NCBI GenBank assembly: GCA_018304295.1
Contig: JAGVWK010000045.1
Location: 1-41,503, forward strand
From: Microcaldota archaeon
GTDB lineage: Archaea > Micrarchaeota > Micrarchaeia > Anstonellales > Anstonellaceae
Reading direction: 5' to 3'
DNA: 41,503 bases
Position numbers and translations under genes: made by a program
Shown: positions 1 through 7,801 of the stretch, piece after piece
Numbering within the stretch: the first letter of the stretch is position 1
Layout: every line of letters starts with the position of its first letter
Notes under the pieces: model-generated
What the model was told of the DNA's origin: nothing
Databases searched by the model: none
Seen by the model: only the letters and a program-made list of their open reading frames with translations

Positions 1-300
1 TTTGACAAGATGAGCACGGACCTGAAAAACTTGGATGTTGTCAGCGTGCTCTCGCAAATGGAGCTGATGCCAAAAAAAATGCTCGTTGGTGGCATCAGTG
101 GCGTGATTAATGCGGCATTGTCGCCGCTGTTCTTTGCGGTAACTTTGATTTATTTGGCTGCGCGCAGCGCCGTGTATTATTTCATTGTTGCGGTAGTGCT
201 GCCGATTTTCAATTTCATATTTCTGATAAGCATTGTGAAGCAGCTTTCAAAGGCGCTTGGGGACGAGGTTGACGTTACCAACCTTACGAGGATGATATGA
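1..300 (+). CDS. Polytopic membrane protein, C-terminal part (5' end outside window)
   Basis: The frame is open from base 1 (Phe-Asp-Lys before the first Met at base 10), so this is probably the tail of a longer gene, although an ATG start at 10 cannot be excluded. About 99 residues are visible, with hydrophobic segments at roughly residues 33-55 and 60-85, ending in a charged tail (KQLSKALGDEVDVTNLTRMI). The stop overlaps the ATG of the next gene by 4 bp (ATGA). Its tail resembles the tail of that next protein (pattern F-x-F-I-x-x-x-x-x-L-G-x-x followed by an aliphatic end), so the two look like tandem paralogs. I do not recognise a named family. A membrane component of a secretion or conjugation-like apparatus is only a guess. 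Confidence 0.6.
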   Translation, partial: FDKMSTDLKNLDVVSVLSQMELMPKKMLVGGISGVINAALSPLFFAVTLIYLAARSAVYYFIVAVVLPIFNFIFLISIVKQLSKALGDEVDVTNLTRMI

Positions 301-1340
301 TGCGCATTTTATTTGCATTGCTGCTGCTTTTGCCTCTTGTTGCAGCGCAGCCTGCGGGATTTGATGCAGGAAGCCTGCATACGGCAACGTGGATGCCCAT
401 TTTCATAACCACGATTGCTGCTTTGGTTGCGATTGCAACGCTTGTGTATATGCTTGGGATTGCGCTTGGAATGATGAATCTGAAAATGTGGGCAAAGGCT
501 GAGTTCATAAATGCGCTTGCAATGGTGATGCTTGTTGCGGTGCTCATAGTGAGCCTTAATGCGGCGCTTGGGTTTTCAAAAAGCATTGCAAGCAGCGTGT
601 ACAACCTGTCTTTGATGAATGATGGGGTGGAGGGGGAGGCGTCGGTTGACCATTTCTGGCTCGCAAGGACGTATCTTAAGCAGGGCCTGCAATGCGAAAG
701 ATGGGTCTATCGCGCTGCCTTCATGCTGAACATGTGGTATGAGCCATTTGAAAAAATAACAAGCGACGTTGCAGGCCCGGAAGGCACGGGCGGCGGCATA
801 TTCGGGATTATGAGCGGCTTTTTGCACTACGTTACCGGCAATCTAACCTATCTTATGATATTTCAATACATCCAATACCGCTTCCTTGACCTTATTGAGG
901 TCATGATGATGCCGCTCTTTTTGCCAATAGGCATTGTGCTGCGCACATTCCCGCCAACAAGGGGCGCCGGGGGGCTTATGATGGCGGTTGCGCTGGGATT
1001 TTATTTCGTATTCCCAATGAGCTACGTGTTCATATATGCGTCCGCGCCGGATTCTGGCGGGCTATGCCTTGACATAAAGGATGAAACAGTGCCAACAAGC
1101 GATGCGTGCTACACGAACCTTGCGGACATATACGTTCAAAGGGGCATAGTAAAGACAAACCAAGGGGCAATGGAGGGGCTGGCTGAAAAAATCAGTTCAG
1201 CCGCAGCCGGATTTCTCTTCCACGCGCTCTTTTACCCACTTGTGTGCCTGATAGTAACTTTCACGTTCATAAGGCAGGTGAGCGCAATTTTGGGCGCGGA
1301 CCTTGCGGAAATAGGCAGGGGATTGATAAAGCTTATATAG
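297..1340 (+). CDS. Exported polytopic membrane protein, VirB6-like in architecture (unknown function)
   Basis: 347 residues. A signal-like hydrophobic start (about residues 3-18, ending in VAAQPAG) is followed by membrane segments near 35-60, 70-95, 170-215, 225-250 and 300-335. A loop between about 100 and 165 contains cysteines and an aromatic WYEPFEK stretch, and a second extracytoplasmic loop near 255-290 has two Cys that could pair. The motif FPPTRGAGGLMMA before a membrane helix looks like a conserved signature, but I cannot name the family. The start ATG overlaps the stop of the upstream paralog. A basic protein follows 20 bp downstream and probably shares the transcript. The VirB6/TrbL comparison rests on topology only. 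Confidence 0.75.
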   Translation: MMRILFALLLLLPLVAAQPAGFDAGSLHTATWMPIFITTIAALVAIATLVYMLGIALGMMNLKMWAKAEFINALAMVMLVAVLIVSLNAALGFSKSIASSVYNLSLMNDGVEGEASVDHFWLARTYLKQGLQCERWVYRAAFMLNMWYEPFEKITSDVAGPEGTGGGIFGIMSGFLHYVTGNLTYLMIFQYIQYRFLDLIEVMMMPLFLPIGIVLRTFPPTRGAGGLMMAVALGFYFVFPMSYVFIYASAPDSGGLCLDIKDETVPTSDACYTNLADIYVQRGIVKTNQGAMEGLAEKISSAAAGFLFHALFYPLVCLIVTFTFIRQVSAILGADLAEIGRGLIKLI

Positions 1341-1360
1341 GGGAAAACAGAGGTTAATGC

Positions 1361-1696
1361 ATGCAATCTTTCTTTGAGAAAAAGAAAAAAGAGGACGAGC
1401 GGCAAAAGCTGCTGCAAATGCCAAAAACAGGCATGATTGCAGGCGGCAAAATGGTGCTGCTTGGAGGGGAAAAAAAGCCCCAGGCGCAGCTTGCGGCAAA
1501 AAAACCCTCACTTTCGCTTCTTGAGGACAACAAGCCGCTTATGCTTAGCGGGGACATTGAAAAAGATGCAAGGGCGACCTATGAGCAGGCGGTAAGCCGG
1601 GAAAAAACAAGGCTTGCGCGCAAAGAAGCAGGGAAAAAGAAAAGGGGAAAGAGGAGGCTTAGGAGGATAAAGGATGGAAAGGGGAAAGAAAGCTGA
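1361..1696 (+). CDS. Small highly basic protein of unknown function
   Basis: 111 residues, very rich in Lys and Arg, with a charged N-terminus (FFEKKKKEDERQK) and an Arg/Lys-rich end (KKKRGKRRLRR). It lies 20 bp after the membrane protein gene on the same strand and ends just before the convergent PLD-family gene. There is no membrane segment and no recognised domain. The composition suggests a cytoplasmic, possibly nucleic-acid- or membrane-surface-binding partner of the upstream proteins; this is inference. Low sequence complexity makes it possible that the frame is not translated. Confidence 0.55.
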   Translation: MQSFFEKKKKEDERQKLLQMPKTGMIAGGKMVLLGGEKKPQAQLAAKKPSLSLLEDNKPLMLSGDIEKDARATYEQAVSREKTRLARKEAGKKKRGKRRLRRIKDGKGKES

Positions 1697-1730
1697 AAAG
1701 GAAATTTTCAGGAAAAATGAAATCTGCGCC

Positions 1731-2297
1731 CTATGCGCCGGCCTTTTGCCAGTCCTGCTCAAACATGGCGGCATAATCGTTGTTTTCGTTGCAGCTTAGC
1801 AGCGCCGCAGCCTCCCTGTTTTTGCTTACCGCGGAATTGCTGAAGTTTATGCTCCCCACAAGAACGTATTTGCCGTCCGCTATTGCAAGCTTGCTGTGCG
1901 TGAGCTTGTAGGAAAAGCTCGCCCATTTCGCATATGCGCCGTTTTCCGTCAGGTAATCAAGGGTGTCGCGGTTCTGCTGCACCCCCTCTATCCTGCCTTC
2001 AAGCAGCACGCGCACAACAACGCCGCGCTTGGCGGCATTTGCAAGGGAACGGGCAAGGTTTTCATTTGAGAAAACATACATCTGCACGTCTATTGTTTTT
2101 GAGGCGGAATTAAAAAGCGAAATTATTTCGGATTCTGAATCGGGTGAGAAAATTGCCTTTTGCAAATAGCAGCCGCCGGAAGCAAATTGGGGCAGGGGAT
2201 GCTGCAAAAGCACAAATGCAAAAAAAGAAAGCGCAATAAGGCTGGCAAGCGCAAAGCCGCTAATGGCGCATTTGAGTTCATTGCCAGTTGGTTTCAA
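1731..2297 (-). CDS. Phospholipase D-like (single HKD) membrane-anchored protein, Nuc-type
   Basis: 188 residues. A hydrophobic segment at about 14-32 acts as signal or anchor, so the catalytic domain would be extracytoplasmic. The PLD motif H-x-K-x4-D is present (THSKLAIAD, then GSINFS and a downstream Asn/Glu), and the upstream strand-helix 'IDVQMYVFSN' is typical of the Nuc/PLDc_2 group. Proteins with a single HKD motif of this length normally act as dimers on phosphodiester bonds (nuclease or phospholipase). The start lies within the end of carB (20 bp overlap), so it is probably translated from the carAB message. A functional link with carbamoyl phosphate synthesis is not evident. Substrate unknown. 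Confidence 0.85.
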   Translation of the reverse strand: MKPTGNELKCAISGFALASLIALSFFAFVLLQHPLPQFASGGCYLQKAIFSPDSESEIISLFNSASKTIDVQMYVFSNENLARSLANAAKRGVVVRVLLEGRIEGVQQNRDTLDYLTENGAYAKWASFSYKLTHSKLAIADGKYVLVGSINFSNSAVSKNREAAALLSCNENNDYAAMFEQDWQKAGA

Positions 2298-5200
2298 TTC
2301 TGCTCACCGATATGGAGCGCTTTTGCGCTTTTTCTATTGCGCCTGCAAGCTCTTGCGCGGCTTCAAAGTTTGTGATGCACGGTATGTTTTTTTCTATTGA
2401 GAGGCGGCGTATCCGAAAGCCGTCGGTGCTTGCAACCTTGCCGTGCTTGGGGGTATTTATTACAAGCTGCACCCTGCCCTCGCCTATTGCGGTTGCTATA
2501 TTGGGGGTGCCGGAATCTATCTTTTGGAGCGTGTGCACTTTTATGCCGGCATCTTCTATCACTTGGGCGGTTCCGGGAGTTGCATAAACCTCAAAGCCCA
2601 TTTTTGAGAAGAGCGCCGCCACTGGCGCAACGCGCTCCTTGTCCCCGTCTTTCAGGGAGAAAACAACGCCACCCTTGAGGGGTATTTTCTGGTTTGCGCC
2701 CAAAAGCGCTTTGTAGAATGCAATTGAAAATTCCGAATCCGCGCCCATGCTCTCGCCCGTGCTTTTCATTTCAGGGCCCAGCACAAAATCAACGCCGCGC
2801 AACTTGAGGAAGGGGAAAACAACGCTTTTCACCGCGTATTTTGCAGGCAGCTTTTGCCCGCTTAAGCCAAGCTGGGGCAGGGACTTGCCAAGCATTGCCA
2901 TGGTTGCCATTTTTGCAAGGGGTATTCCGATTGCCTTGCTAAGGTAAGGGATTGTGCGGCTTGCGCGCGGGTTTGCCTCCAATACGTATATCACGTCGTT
3001 GCGCACAACGTATTGGATGTTTATGGCTCCTATTGTGCCAAGCGCGAGCGCAAGCTCCTGTGAGAGGCGCACTATTTCCTGCTGCACGCTTTTTTTCAGC
3101 CGCACCGGGGGGGTAACGCAGCTTGCATCCCCAGAATGCACGCCTGCGCGCTCTATGTGCTCCATTATGCCGCCTATGAAAAGGCTTTTTCCGTCGCATA
3201 TTCCATCTATTTCGCATTCTATTGCGCTTTCAATGTATTTGTCTATTAGCACCGGGCGGCTCTCGCTTACTTGCACCGCCTCTGCAATATATTGCCTTAG
3301 CTGCTCGTCATCGTAAACTATTTGCATCCCCCTGCCCGCAATCACATAGCTTGGGCGCACCACTATGGGGTAGGTTATTTTGTTTGCAACAAGCAGCGCC
3401 TGCTGCAAATTTGTTGCGGTGCCGTTGTCCGGCTGCGCGATTTTAAGCTTGTGCAGCAAATCGCGGAAGCGCTCCCTGTCCTCGGCAACGTCTATTCCAT
3501 CAAGCTGCGTTCCAAGCAGCCTCACCCCTGCGTGCGTGAGCTTGGCTGCAAGGTTTATGCTTGTCTGCCCCCCGAATTGCACTATTGCGCCATAAGGCTT
3601 TTCGCGCTCCGCCACGTTCATTACGTCCTCAAACGTGAGGGGCTCAAAGTAAAGCCTGTCGGAGGTGTCAAAGTCCGTGCTTATTGTTTCGGGGTTGTTG
3701 TTCACCATTATGCTCTCGTATCCTGCTGCGCGAAGCGCATAGGAGGCATGGCAGCAGCAGTAGTCAAATTCTATTCCCTGCCCGATGCGTATTGGGCCTG
3801 AGCCTATCACAAGCACGCGCTTTTTATTGGAGGGGGCTGCGTTGCCTTGCCCGGCTTGAAAATCCCGCTCGTCCTCTTTTTCATAGGTGGAATAGTAGTA
3901 GGGCGTGCGCGCGTCAAACTCGCCGGCGCACGTGTCCACCATCTTGTAGGTCGGAAGTATTTTGTGCAGGATGCGCGCTGCGCGTATTTCATCCTCTGTT
4001 TTTTTGCAAAGCAGGGCGATTTGGGAATCCGAAAAGCCCATGCGCTTTGCAGCAAGAAGTAGCCCTTTTGAAGGCAGCCCGCTTCCAGAATGCTCATTTT
4101 GCGCTTTTGCACCAGTGTTTTGCGCATCGTCTGGGTTCAGTGCCGCTATTTGGCTTTCCATTTCAGTTATGTTTTGGAGCTTTTGCAAAAACCACATGTT
4201 TATGCCCGTGAGCGCGTGCAGCTTTTCCATGCCCCACCCGATGCGAAGCGCCTGCAGCATTGAATCAAAGCGCAGGTCTGTCGGGCCTTTTATGTGCTTC
4301 TCAAGCTCTTCGTCTTTTATCTTTGCCGCGCGCACCTCGCGGCTGCGCATTGCCTTGTTGAATGCTTCTTCAAACGTCCTTCCTATTGCCATTGCCTCCC
4401 CGGTGCTTTTCATTTGGGTGCCAAGCGTGCGCTCCCCTTCCGCCATCTTGTCAAACGGCCAGCGGGGAATTTTAACAACAACGTAGTCAAGGGAGGGCTC
4501 AAATGAGGCGGGAGTTGTTTTTGTAACCGCGTTCTTTATTTCATGAATTTTTTTCCCAAGCGCAAGCTTGGCTGCAACGCGCGCTATCGGGTATCCTGTT
4601 GCCTTTGAGGCAAGCGCGCTTGAGCGCGAGAGGCGCGGGTTCACTTCCACCACCGCGTATTGCCCGCTTTTCTGGTCAAGCGCAAACTGCATGTTGCAGC
4701 CCCCCACTATCCCGATTGCGCGTATTATGCAAAACGCGGCATCGCGCAGCATCTGGTGCTCCTTGTCCGACAAGGTTTGCGAAGGGGCTGCCACCACGCT
4801 CTCGCCAGTGTGCACGCCCATAGGGTCAACGTTCTCCATGTTGCAGATTGTTATGCAGTTGCCGCCGGAATCCCGCAGAAGCTCGTATTCAAATTCCGCC
4901 CAGCCTATCACGCTTTCCTCTATAAGTATTTGGCGCGTAGGGGAGAGCGTAAAGCCAAGCTCAAGAAGATCCTCAAATTCCTCCTGGTTTCGCGCAATTC
5001 CACCGCCGGTTCCGCCAAGGGTGTAGGCAGGGCGCAGTATCAAGGGAAAGGGGTGGGCTTTTGCAAATTCGCGCGCCTGCTCTTTTGTGCCTGCCGCAAT
5101 GCTTGCAAGTATGGGCTGGCCGAGCTTTTCCATAAGGTGCGCAAAGTTCCCCCTGTCCTCCGCAAGCTCTATTGCGCTTATGGGCGTGCCAAGCACCTGC

Positions 5201-5556
5201 ACATTGTGCTTTTGCAGCACGCCTTTTTTGTGCAGTTCCATGCACAAATTCAGCGCGGTCTGCCCGCCCATTGTTGCGATAATTCCGTCGGGCTTTTCCT
5301 TTTCTATTATTTTTTCAAGGTATTCTGCAAGCAGCGGCTCAATGTAAACTATGTCCGCAATGTCAGTGTCGGTCTGTATTGTTGCCGGATTGGAATTCAC
5401 AAGCACCACTTTTATGCCCTCCTCGCGCAAGGACTGGCATGCCTGCGAGCCCGAATAGTCAAATTCCGCGGATTGGCCTATCACGATTGGGCCGCTCCCT
5501 ATCACGAGCACCTTGCTTATTTTTCCGCTGTTAATTGTTTTTTTCACTTCAGGCAT
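2278..5556 (-). CDS. carB: Carbamoyl-phosphate synthase large subunit
   Basis: 1092 residues, full length. It makes carbamoyl phosphate from bicarbonate, ammonia (from CarA) and two ATP for pyrimidine and arginine synthesis. Both halves show the expected ATP-grasp architecture: N-terminal 'VLVIGSGPIVIGQSAEFDYS', a first ATP-grasp domain about 130-390 (with RPAYTLGGTGGG), an oligomerisation region about 410-570, a second 'VLVIGSGPIRIGQGIEFDY' near 590, a second ATP-grasp about 690-900 (RPSYVIAGRGM), and a C-terminal MGS-like allosteric domain from about 950 (FSKMGFEVYATPGTAQ). The start overlaps the end of carA by 13 bp, so the pair is translationally coupled. Nothing in the sequence looks broken. 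Confidence 0.98.
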   Translation of the reverse strand: MPEVKKTINSGKISKVLVIGSGPIVIGQSAEFDYSGSQACQSLREEGIKVVLVNSNPATIQTDTDIADIVYIEPLLAEYLEKIIEKEKPDGIIATMGGQTALNLCMELHKKGVLQKHNVQVLGTPISAIELAEDRGNFAHLMEKLGQPILASIAAGTKEQAREFAKAHPFPLILRPAYTLGGTGGGIARNQEEFEDLLELGFTLSPTRQILIEESVIGWAEFEYELLRDSGGNCITICNMENVDPMGVHTGESVVAAPSQTLSDKEHQMLRDAAFCIIRAIGIVGGCNMQFALDQKSGQYAVVEVNPRLSRSSALASKATGYPIARVAAKLALGKKIHEIKNAVTKTTPASFEPSLDYVVVKIPRWPFDKMAEGERTLGTQMKSTGEAMAIGRTFEEAFNKAMRSREVRAAKIKDEELEKHIKGPTDLRFDSMLQALRIGWGMEKLHALTGINMWFLQKLQNITEMESQIAALNPDDAQNTGAKAQNEHSGSGLPSKGLLLAAKRMGFSDSQIALLCKKTEDEIRAARILHKILPTYKMVDTCAGEFDARTPYYYSTYEKEDERDFQAGQGNAAPSNKKRVLVIGSGPIRIGQGIEFDYCCCHASYALRAAGYESIMVNNNPETISTDFDTSDRLYFEPLTFEDVMNVAEREKPYGAIVQFGGQTSINLAAKLTHAGVRLLGTQLDGIDVAEDRERFRDLLHKLKIAQPDNGTATNLQQALLVANKITYPIVVRPSYVIAGRGMQIVYDDEQLRQYIAEAVQVSESRPVLIDKYIESAIECEIDGICDGKSLFIGGIMEHIERAGVHSGDASCVTPPVRLKKSVQQEIVRLSQELALALGTIGAINIQYVVRNDVIYVLEANPRASRTIPYLSKAIGIPLAKMATMAMLGKSLPQLGLSGQKLPAKYAVKSVVFPFLKLRGVDFVLGPEMKSTGESMGADSEFSIAFYKALLGANQKIPLKGGVVFSLKDGDKERVAPVAALFSKMGFEVYATPGTAQVIEDAGIKVHTLQKIDSGTPNIATAIGEGRVQLVINTPKHGKVASTDGFRIRRLSIEKNIPCITNFEAAQELAGAIEKAQKRSISVSRIETNWQ

Positions 5557-6647
5557 TTTACAAACCTCTCAAAGAAATATTTGCTGTCGTTTGGCCCCGG
5601 GCAGGCTTCCGGATGGTACTGTATTGAGAAAATGGGCAGGGTTTTGTGCGCCATTCCCTCAACAGTATTGTCGTTAAGGTTCACGTGCGTTATCTCAAAT
5701 TCTTCAGGGATGCTTTTTCCATCCACAGCATAGCCATGGTTTTGGGACGTTATCGCGACCCTGCCTGTTTTCTTCTCAAGCACGGGGTGGTTTGCGCCGC
5801 GGTGGCCGAACTTGAGCTTGTAAGTTGTGCCCCCTATTGCGTGCGCGAGTATCTGGTGCCCAAGGCAGATTCCAAAAATCGGCAAATCAAAAAGCGAGCG
5901 CACAGTGTGCGCTATTTCGCCAAGAAGCGCCGGGTCGCCGGGGCCGTTTGAAACCACTATGCCATCAGGGGAGTATGAGCGGATTTGCTTCTCGGTTGCA
6001 AACGCGGGCACGCGCACCACCTTGAGCCCTCGCAAAACAAGCTCGCGCACTATGTTTTCCTTTGAGCCGCAGTCCATGAGCACAACCGTCTTTTTGCCGC
6101 TTCCGTATTCTTTTGTTTCCTGCGGCGAAACTTTTGCCACAAAATCCGTTTTGGAATAGTCAAGGGCTTTTGCGGCTGATATGAGTTTTTGCGCGTCAAT
6201 TTCGCCCTTTTCCTGCGCAACCTGCAGGCATGAGGGCATTACGCCAAAGTCCCGTATTTTGCGCACTATTGAGCGCGTGTCAATGCTGCAAATCCCCGGC
6301 ACGCTGTTTTCCTTGAGGTATTTGTCCAGTGTTTTTATACTTTGGGAGTGCGAGGGGGTTTCGCAAAGTTCGCGCACCGCATATCCGCAAACGTGCACTT
6401 TCTCGCTTTCCGGCGCATCCTTGCTTATGCCGTAATTGCCGATGAGTGGGTAAGTTGCAACAAGGATTTGCCCGGCATAGCTTGGGTCTGTGAGGGACTC
6501 CTGATAGCCGAACATTGAAGTGTTGAAAACAAGCTCGCCTTCGCGCATCCCGTCTGCCCCAAAGCCGATGCCCTCAAAAATAGTGCCGTCTGAAAGCGCA
6601 AGCATTGCATGCTTTTTTTCCGCCTGTGCAAGTTTTGCCAAATTCAA
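5544..6647 (-). CDS. carA: Carbamoyl-phosphate synthase small subunit (glutaminase)
   Basis: 367 residues from a TTG codon; an ATG at 6605 (MLALSDGT) is an alternative start and would remove 14 residues. The TATA box about 26 bp upstream of the TTG favours the longer form as a near-leaderless message, but the choice is open. The N-terminal CPS small domain (DGTIFEG, then NTSMFGYQESLTDPSY) is followed by a class I glutamine amidotransferase domain with the nucleophile Cys in FGICLGHQ (about 260) and the catalytic His in YHPE (about 345). It supplies ammonia to CarB and overlaps carB by 13 bp. Only one glutaminase is present, as usual for an arginine/pyrimidine-shared enzyme. Confidence 0.96.
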   Translation of the reverse strand: MNLAKLAQAEKKHAMLALSDGTIFEGIGFGADGMREGELVFNTSMFGYQESLTDPSYAGQILVATYPLIGNYGISKDAPESEKVHVCGYAVRELCETPSHSQSIKTLDKYLKENSVPGICSIDTRSIVRKIRDFGVMPSCLQVAQEKGEIDAQKLISAAKALDYSKTDFVAKVSPQETKEYGSGKKTVVLMDCGSKENIVRELVLRGLKVVRVPAFATEKQIRSYSPDGIVVSNGPGDPALLGEIAHTVRSLFDLPIFGICLGHQILAHAIGGTTYKLKFGHRGANHPVLEKKTGRVAITSQNHGYAVDGKSIPEEFEITHVNLNDNTVEGMAHKTLPIFSIQYHPEACPGPNDSKYFFERFVKCLK

Positions 6648-6668
6648 CCCACATCTGCATTGGAGCGA

Positions 6669-6682
6669 AAGTTAATTTAAAG
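6669..6682 (-). promoter_or_regulatory. TATA box for carAB
   Basis: On the minus strand TTTAAATTAA is centred near 6677, which would place transcription start near 6650, a few bases before the TTG codon at 6647. Position and composition fit an archaeal TBP site. Seen by eye only; no BRE consensus was scored. Confidence 0.45.
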
Positions 6683-6726
6683 CATGCAGCTGCAAAAATG
6701 CCCGTGCGTGGCAGCAGCCGGCGACA

Positions 6727-7149
6727 CTATCGCACAAACGGGTTTTTAACTGACAAAAACGGGATTTTTGAAAAATCTTTCACATTCTCGGTGTAAATCA
6801 GCCCTATGCCGTTCTCTTCCATGGTGGCTGCGACAAGCGCGTCAAAAAATGCGATTTTGTATTCCTTTGAAAATGAAAGCGCACGCATCATCGTATTGGC
6901 GTTGTATGGAAAAATTTGGGCAAATGCCATGAACCCGGCAATCAGCTTTTTTATGTCTTCGGCTGGAACCTTGGGGGATGCCTTTTCTGCCAGCACCCTT
7001 GAAAACTCGGCAAGGTTTTGCGCCCCAAGCGCAAATTCGCCTTCTTCCATAAGGGAGGCGATTAGTGCCACCGCCACTTCGTGCTTTTTCTTTTCTCTTT
7101 CGTCAACGGAGTAGATAAGCACGTTTGTGTCCACCAGCGACTTAGTCAT
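6727..7149 (-). CDS. vapC: VapC-type PIN-domain ribonuclease toxin
   Basis: 140 residues from the ATG at 7147-7149; a longer frame exists but would run through the antitoxin gene. PIN-domain acidic residues are visible: D8 in LVDTNVLIY, the Glu in LAEFSRV (about 63), FFDALVAA (Asp about 112) and a final acidic position near YTENVKDF. PIN toxins of this family cleave RNA, often initiator tRNA or rRNA. The ATG overlaps the stop of the upstream antitoxin by 8 bp, the standard antitoxin-first arrangement, so expression is coupled. The pair sits between the potassium channel gene and carA. Confidence 0.9.
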   Translation of the reverse strand: MTKSLVDTNVLIYSVDEREKKKHEVAVALIASLMEEGEFALGAQNLAEFSRVLAEKASPKVPAEDIKKLIAGFMAFAQIFPYNANTMMRALSFSKEYKIAFFDALVAATMEENGIGLIYTENVKDFSKIPFLSVKNPFVR

Positions 7150-7375
7150 ATATTTCACTTCGCTGCGAGTACATGCGATAACTGAAAGAAAAGCCGCGCC
7201 CGAGGCTGCGTAGGAATTCCGCCTTAGAGTGGCTGTTTGAGCGCTTGGAAAGCAGGGAAACCGCATCATTCACTGCTGCGCTAAGCGAGCCCTTTTTGCC
7301 TCCGTAGAGCTGGTGGGCAAGGCTGCGCAGCCTTGCCTCTTGTTTTTCGTCAAGGGATATTATCACTGTGCCCAC
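7142..7375 (-). CDS. vapB: VapB-type antitoxin
   Basis: 77 residues from a GTG preceded by the ribosome site GGTGAG. The N-terminus (VIISLDEKQEARLRSLA) resembles a ribbon-helix-helix or similar DNA-binding segment; the C-terminal half (AEFLRSLGRGFSFSYRMYS) is the likely toxin-neutralising tail. It immediately precedes and overlaps the PIN toxin. By analogy it should bind its own promoter, and the A/T-only tract at 7383-7415 would be the natural target. Family assignment rests on position and size more than on motif. Confidence 0.8.
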   Translation of the reverse strand: MGTVIISLDEKQEARLRSLAHQLYGGKKGSLSAAVNDAVSLLSKRSNSHSKAEFLRSLGRGFSFSYRMYSQRSEIYD

Positions 7376-7382
7376 GTTCTCA

Positions 7383-7415
7383 CCAAATATATATTTATAT
7401 AAACATATATATAAT
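7383..7415 (-). promoter_or_regulatory. AT-only promoter tract upstream of vapBC
   Basis: About 33 bases composed almost entirely of A and T, with alternating ATATAT runs and several overlapping TATA-like octamers (TTTATATA) on either strand. It ends about 8 bases from the vapB GTG, so it probably holds the TBP site and autoregulatory site of the module. Exact start not determinable. Confidence 0.5.
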
Positions 7416-7441
7416 GTTCGTCTTGCAGGTGGTTGCGCATT

Positions 7442-7801
7442 TTATTTTTTGCGCTGCAGCCGCGCAAGGATTTTGTTGAAGCGCTCCTCCGCGCGCGTGC
7501 TTGCATACCTTGAGATTGAGTAGAGCGCGTAGAAGCCTATTGCAACGCCGAACCAGATGAAAAAGACAGTGAAAACCCTGCCAGCCTCGGTTTTTGGGGT
7601 TACGTCGCCATAGCCCACGGTTGTGATGGTGCTTGTTGCAAAATATACGGAAGTGAACCAGTCCCATCCCTCAAAGGAGTGGTATGCGAACACCGCCAGC
7701 AGCACAACTGACGCCACAAGCACTATTGCAAGCGCAAGGTTGCGCTTTGCTTTTTCCTTGCTTGCCTGCGCCTCCTGCATCATAAGGTCGTTAAGTTCCA
7801 T
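7442..7801 (-). CDS. Two-transmembrane potassium channel subunit without RCK domain
   Basis: 119 residues from the ATG at 7799-7801; a longer frame reads back into the glycogen synthase gene but lacks support. Two membrane helices (about 22-42 and 75-98) flank a pore helix and the selectivity filter TTVGYGD (about 59-65), diagnostic of tetrameric K+ channels. The C-terminal tail is short and basic (EERFNKILARLQRKK) with no room for an RCK/TrkA-N regulatory domain, so gating is either intrinsic or provided by another protein. The start overlaps the end of the glycogen synthase gene by 11 bp, so the two are co-transcribed. Confidence 0.92.
   Translation of the reverse strand: MELNDLMMQEAQASKEKAKRNLALAIVLVASVVLLAVFAYHSFEGWDWFTSVYFATSTITTVGYGDVTPKTEAGRVFTVFFIWFGVAIGFYALYSISRYASTRAEERFNKILARLQRKK

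Noticed and set aside
4660-5733. 357-codon open frame on the plus strand
   Set aside because: It is antisense to carB and carA, which are complete, and its translation is Cys/Arg/Ala-rich with no domain; a GC-skewed codon shadow.
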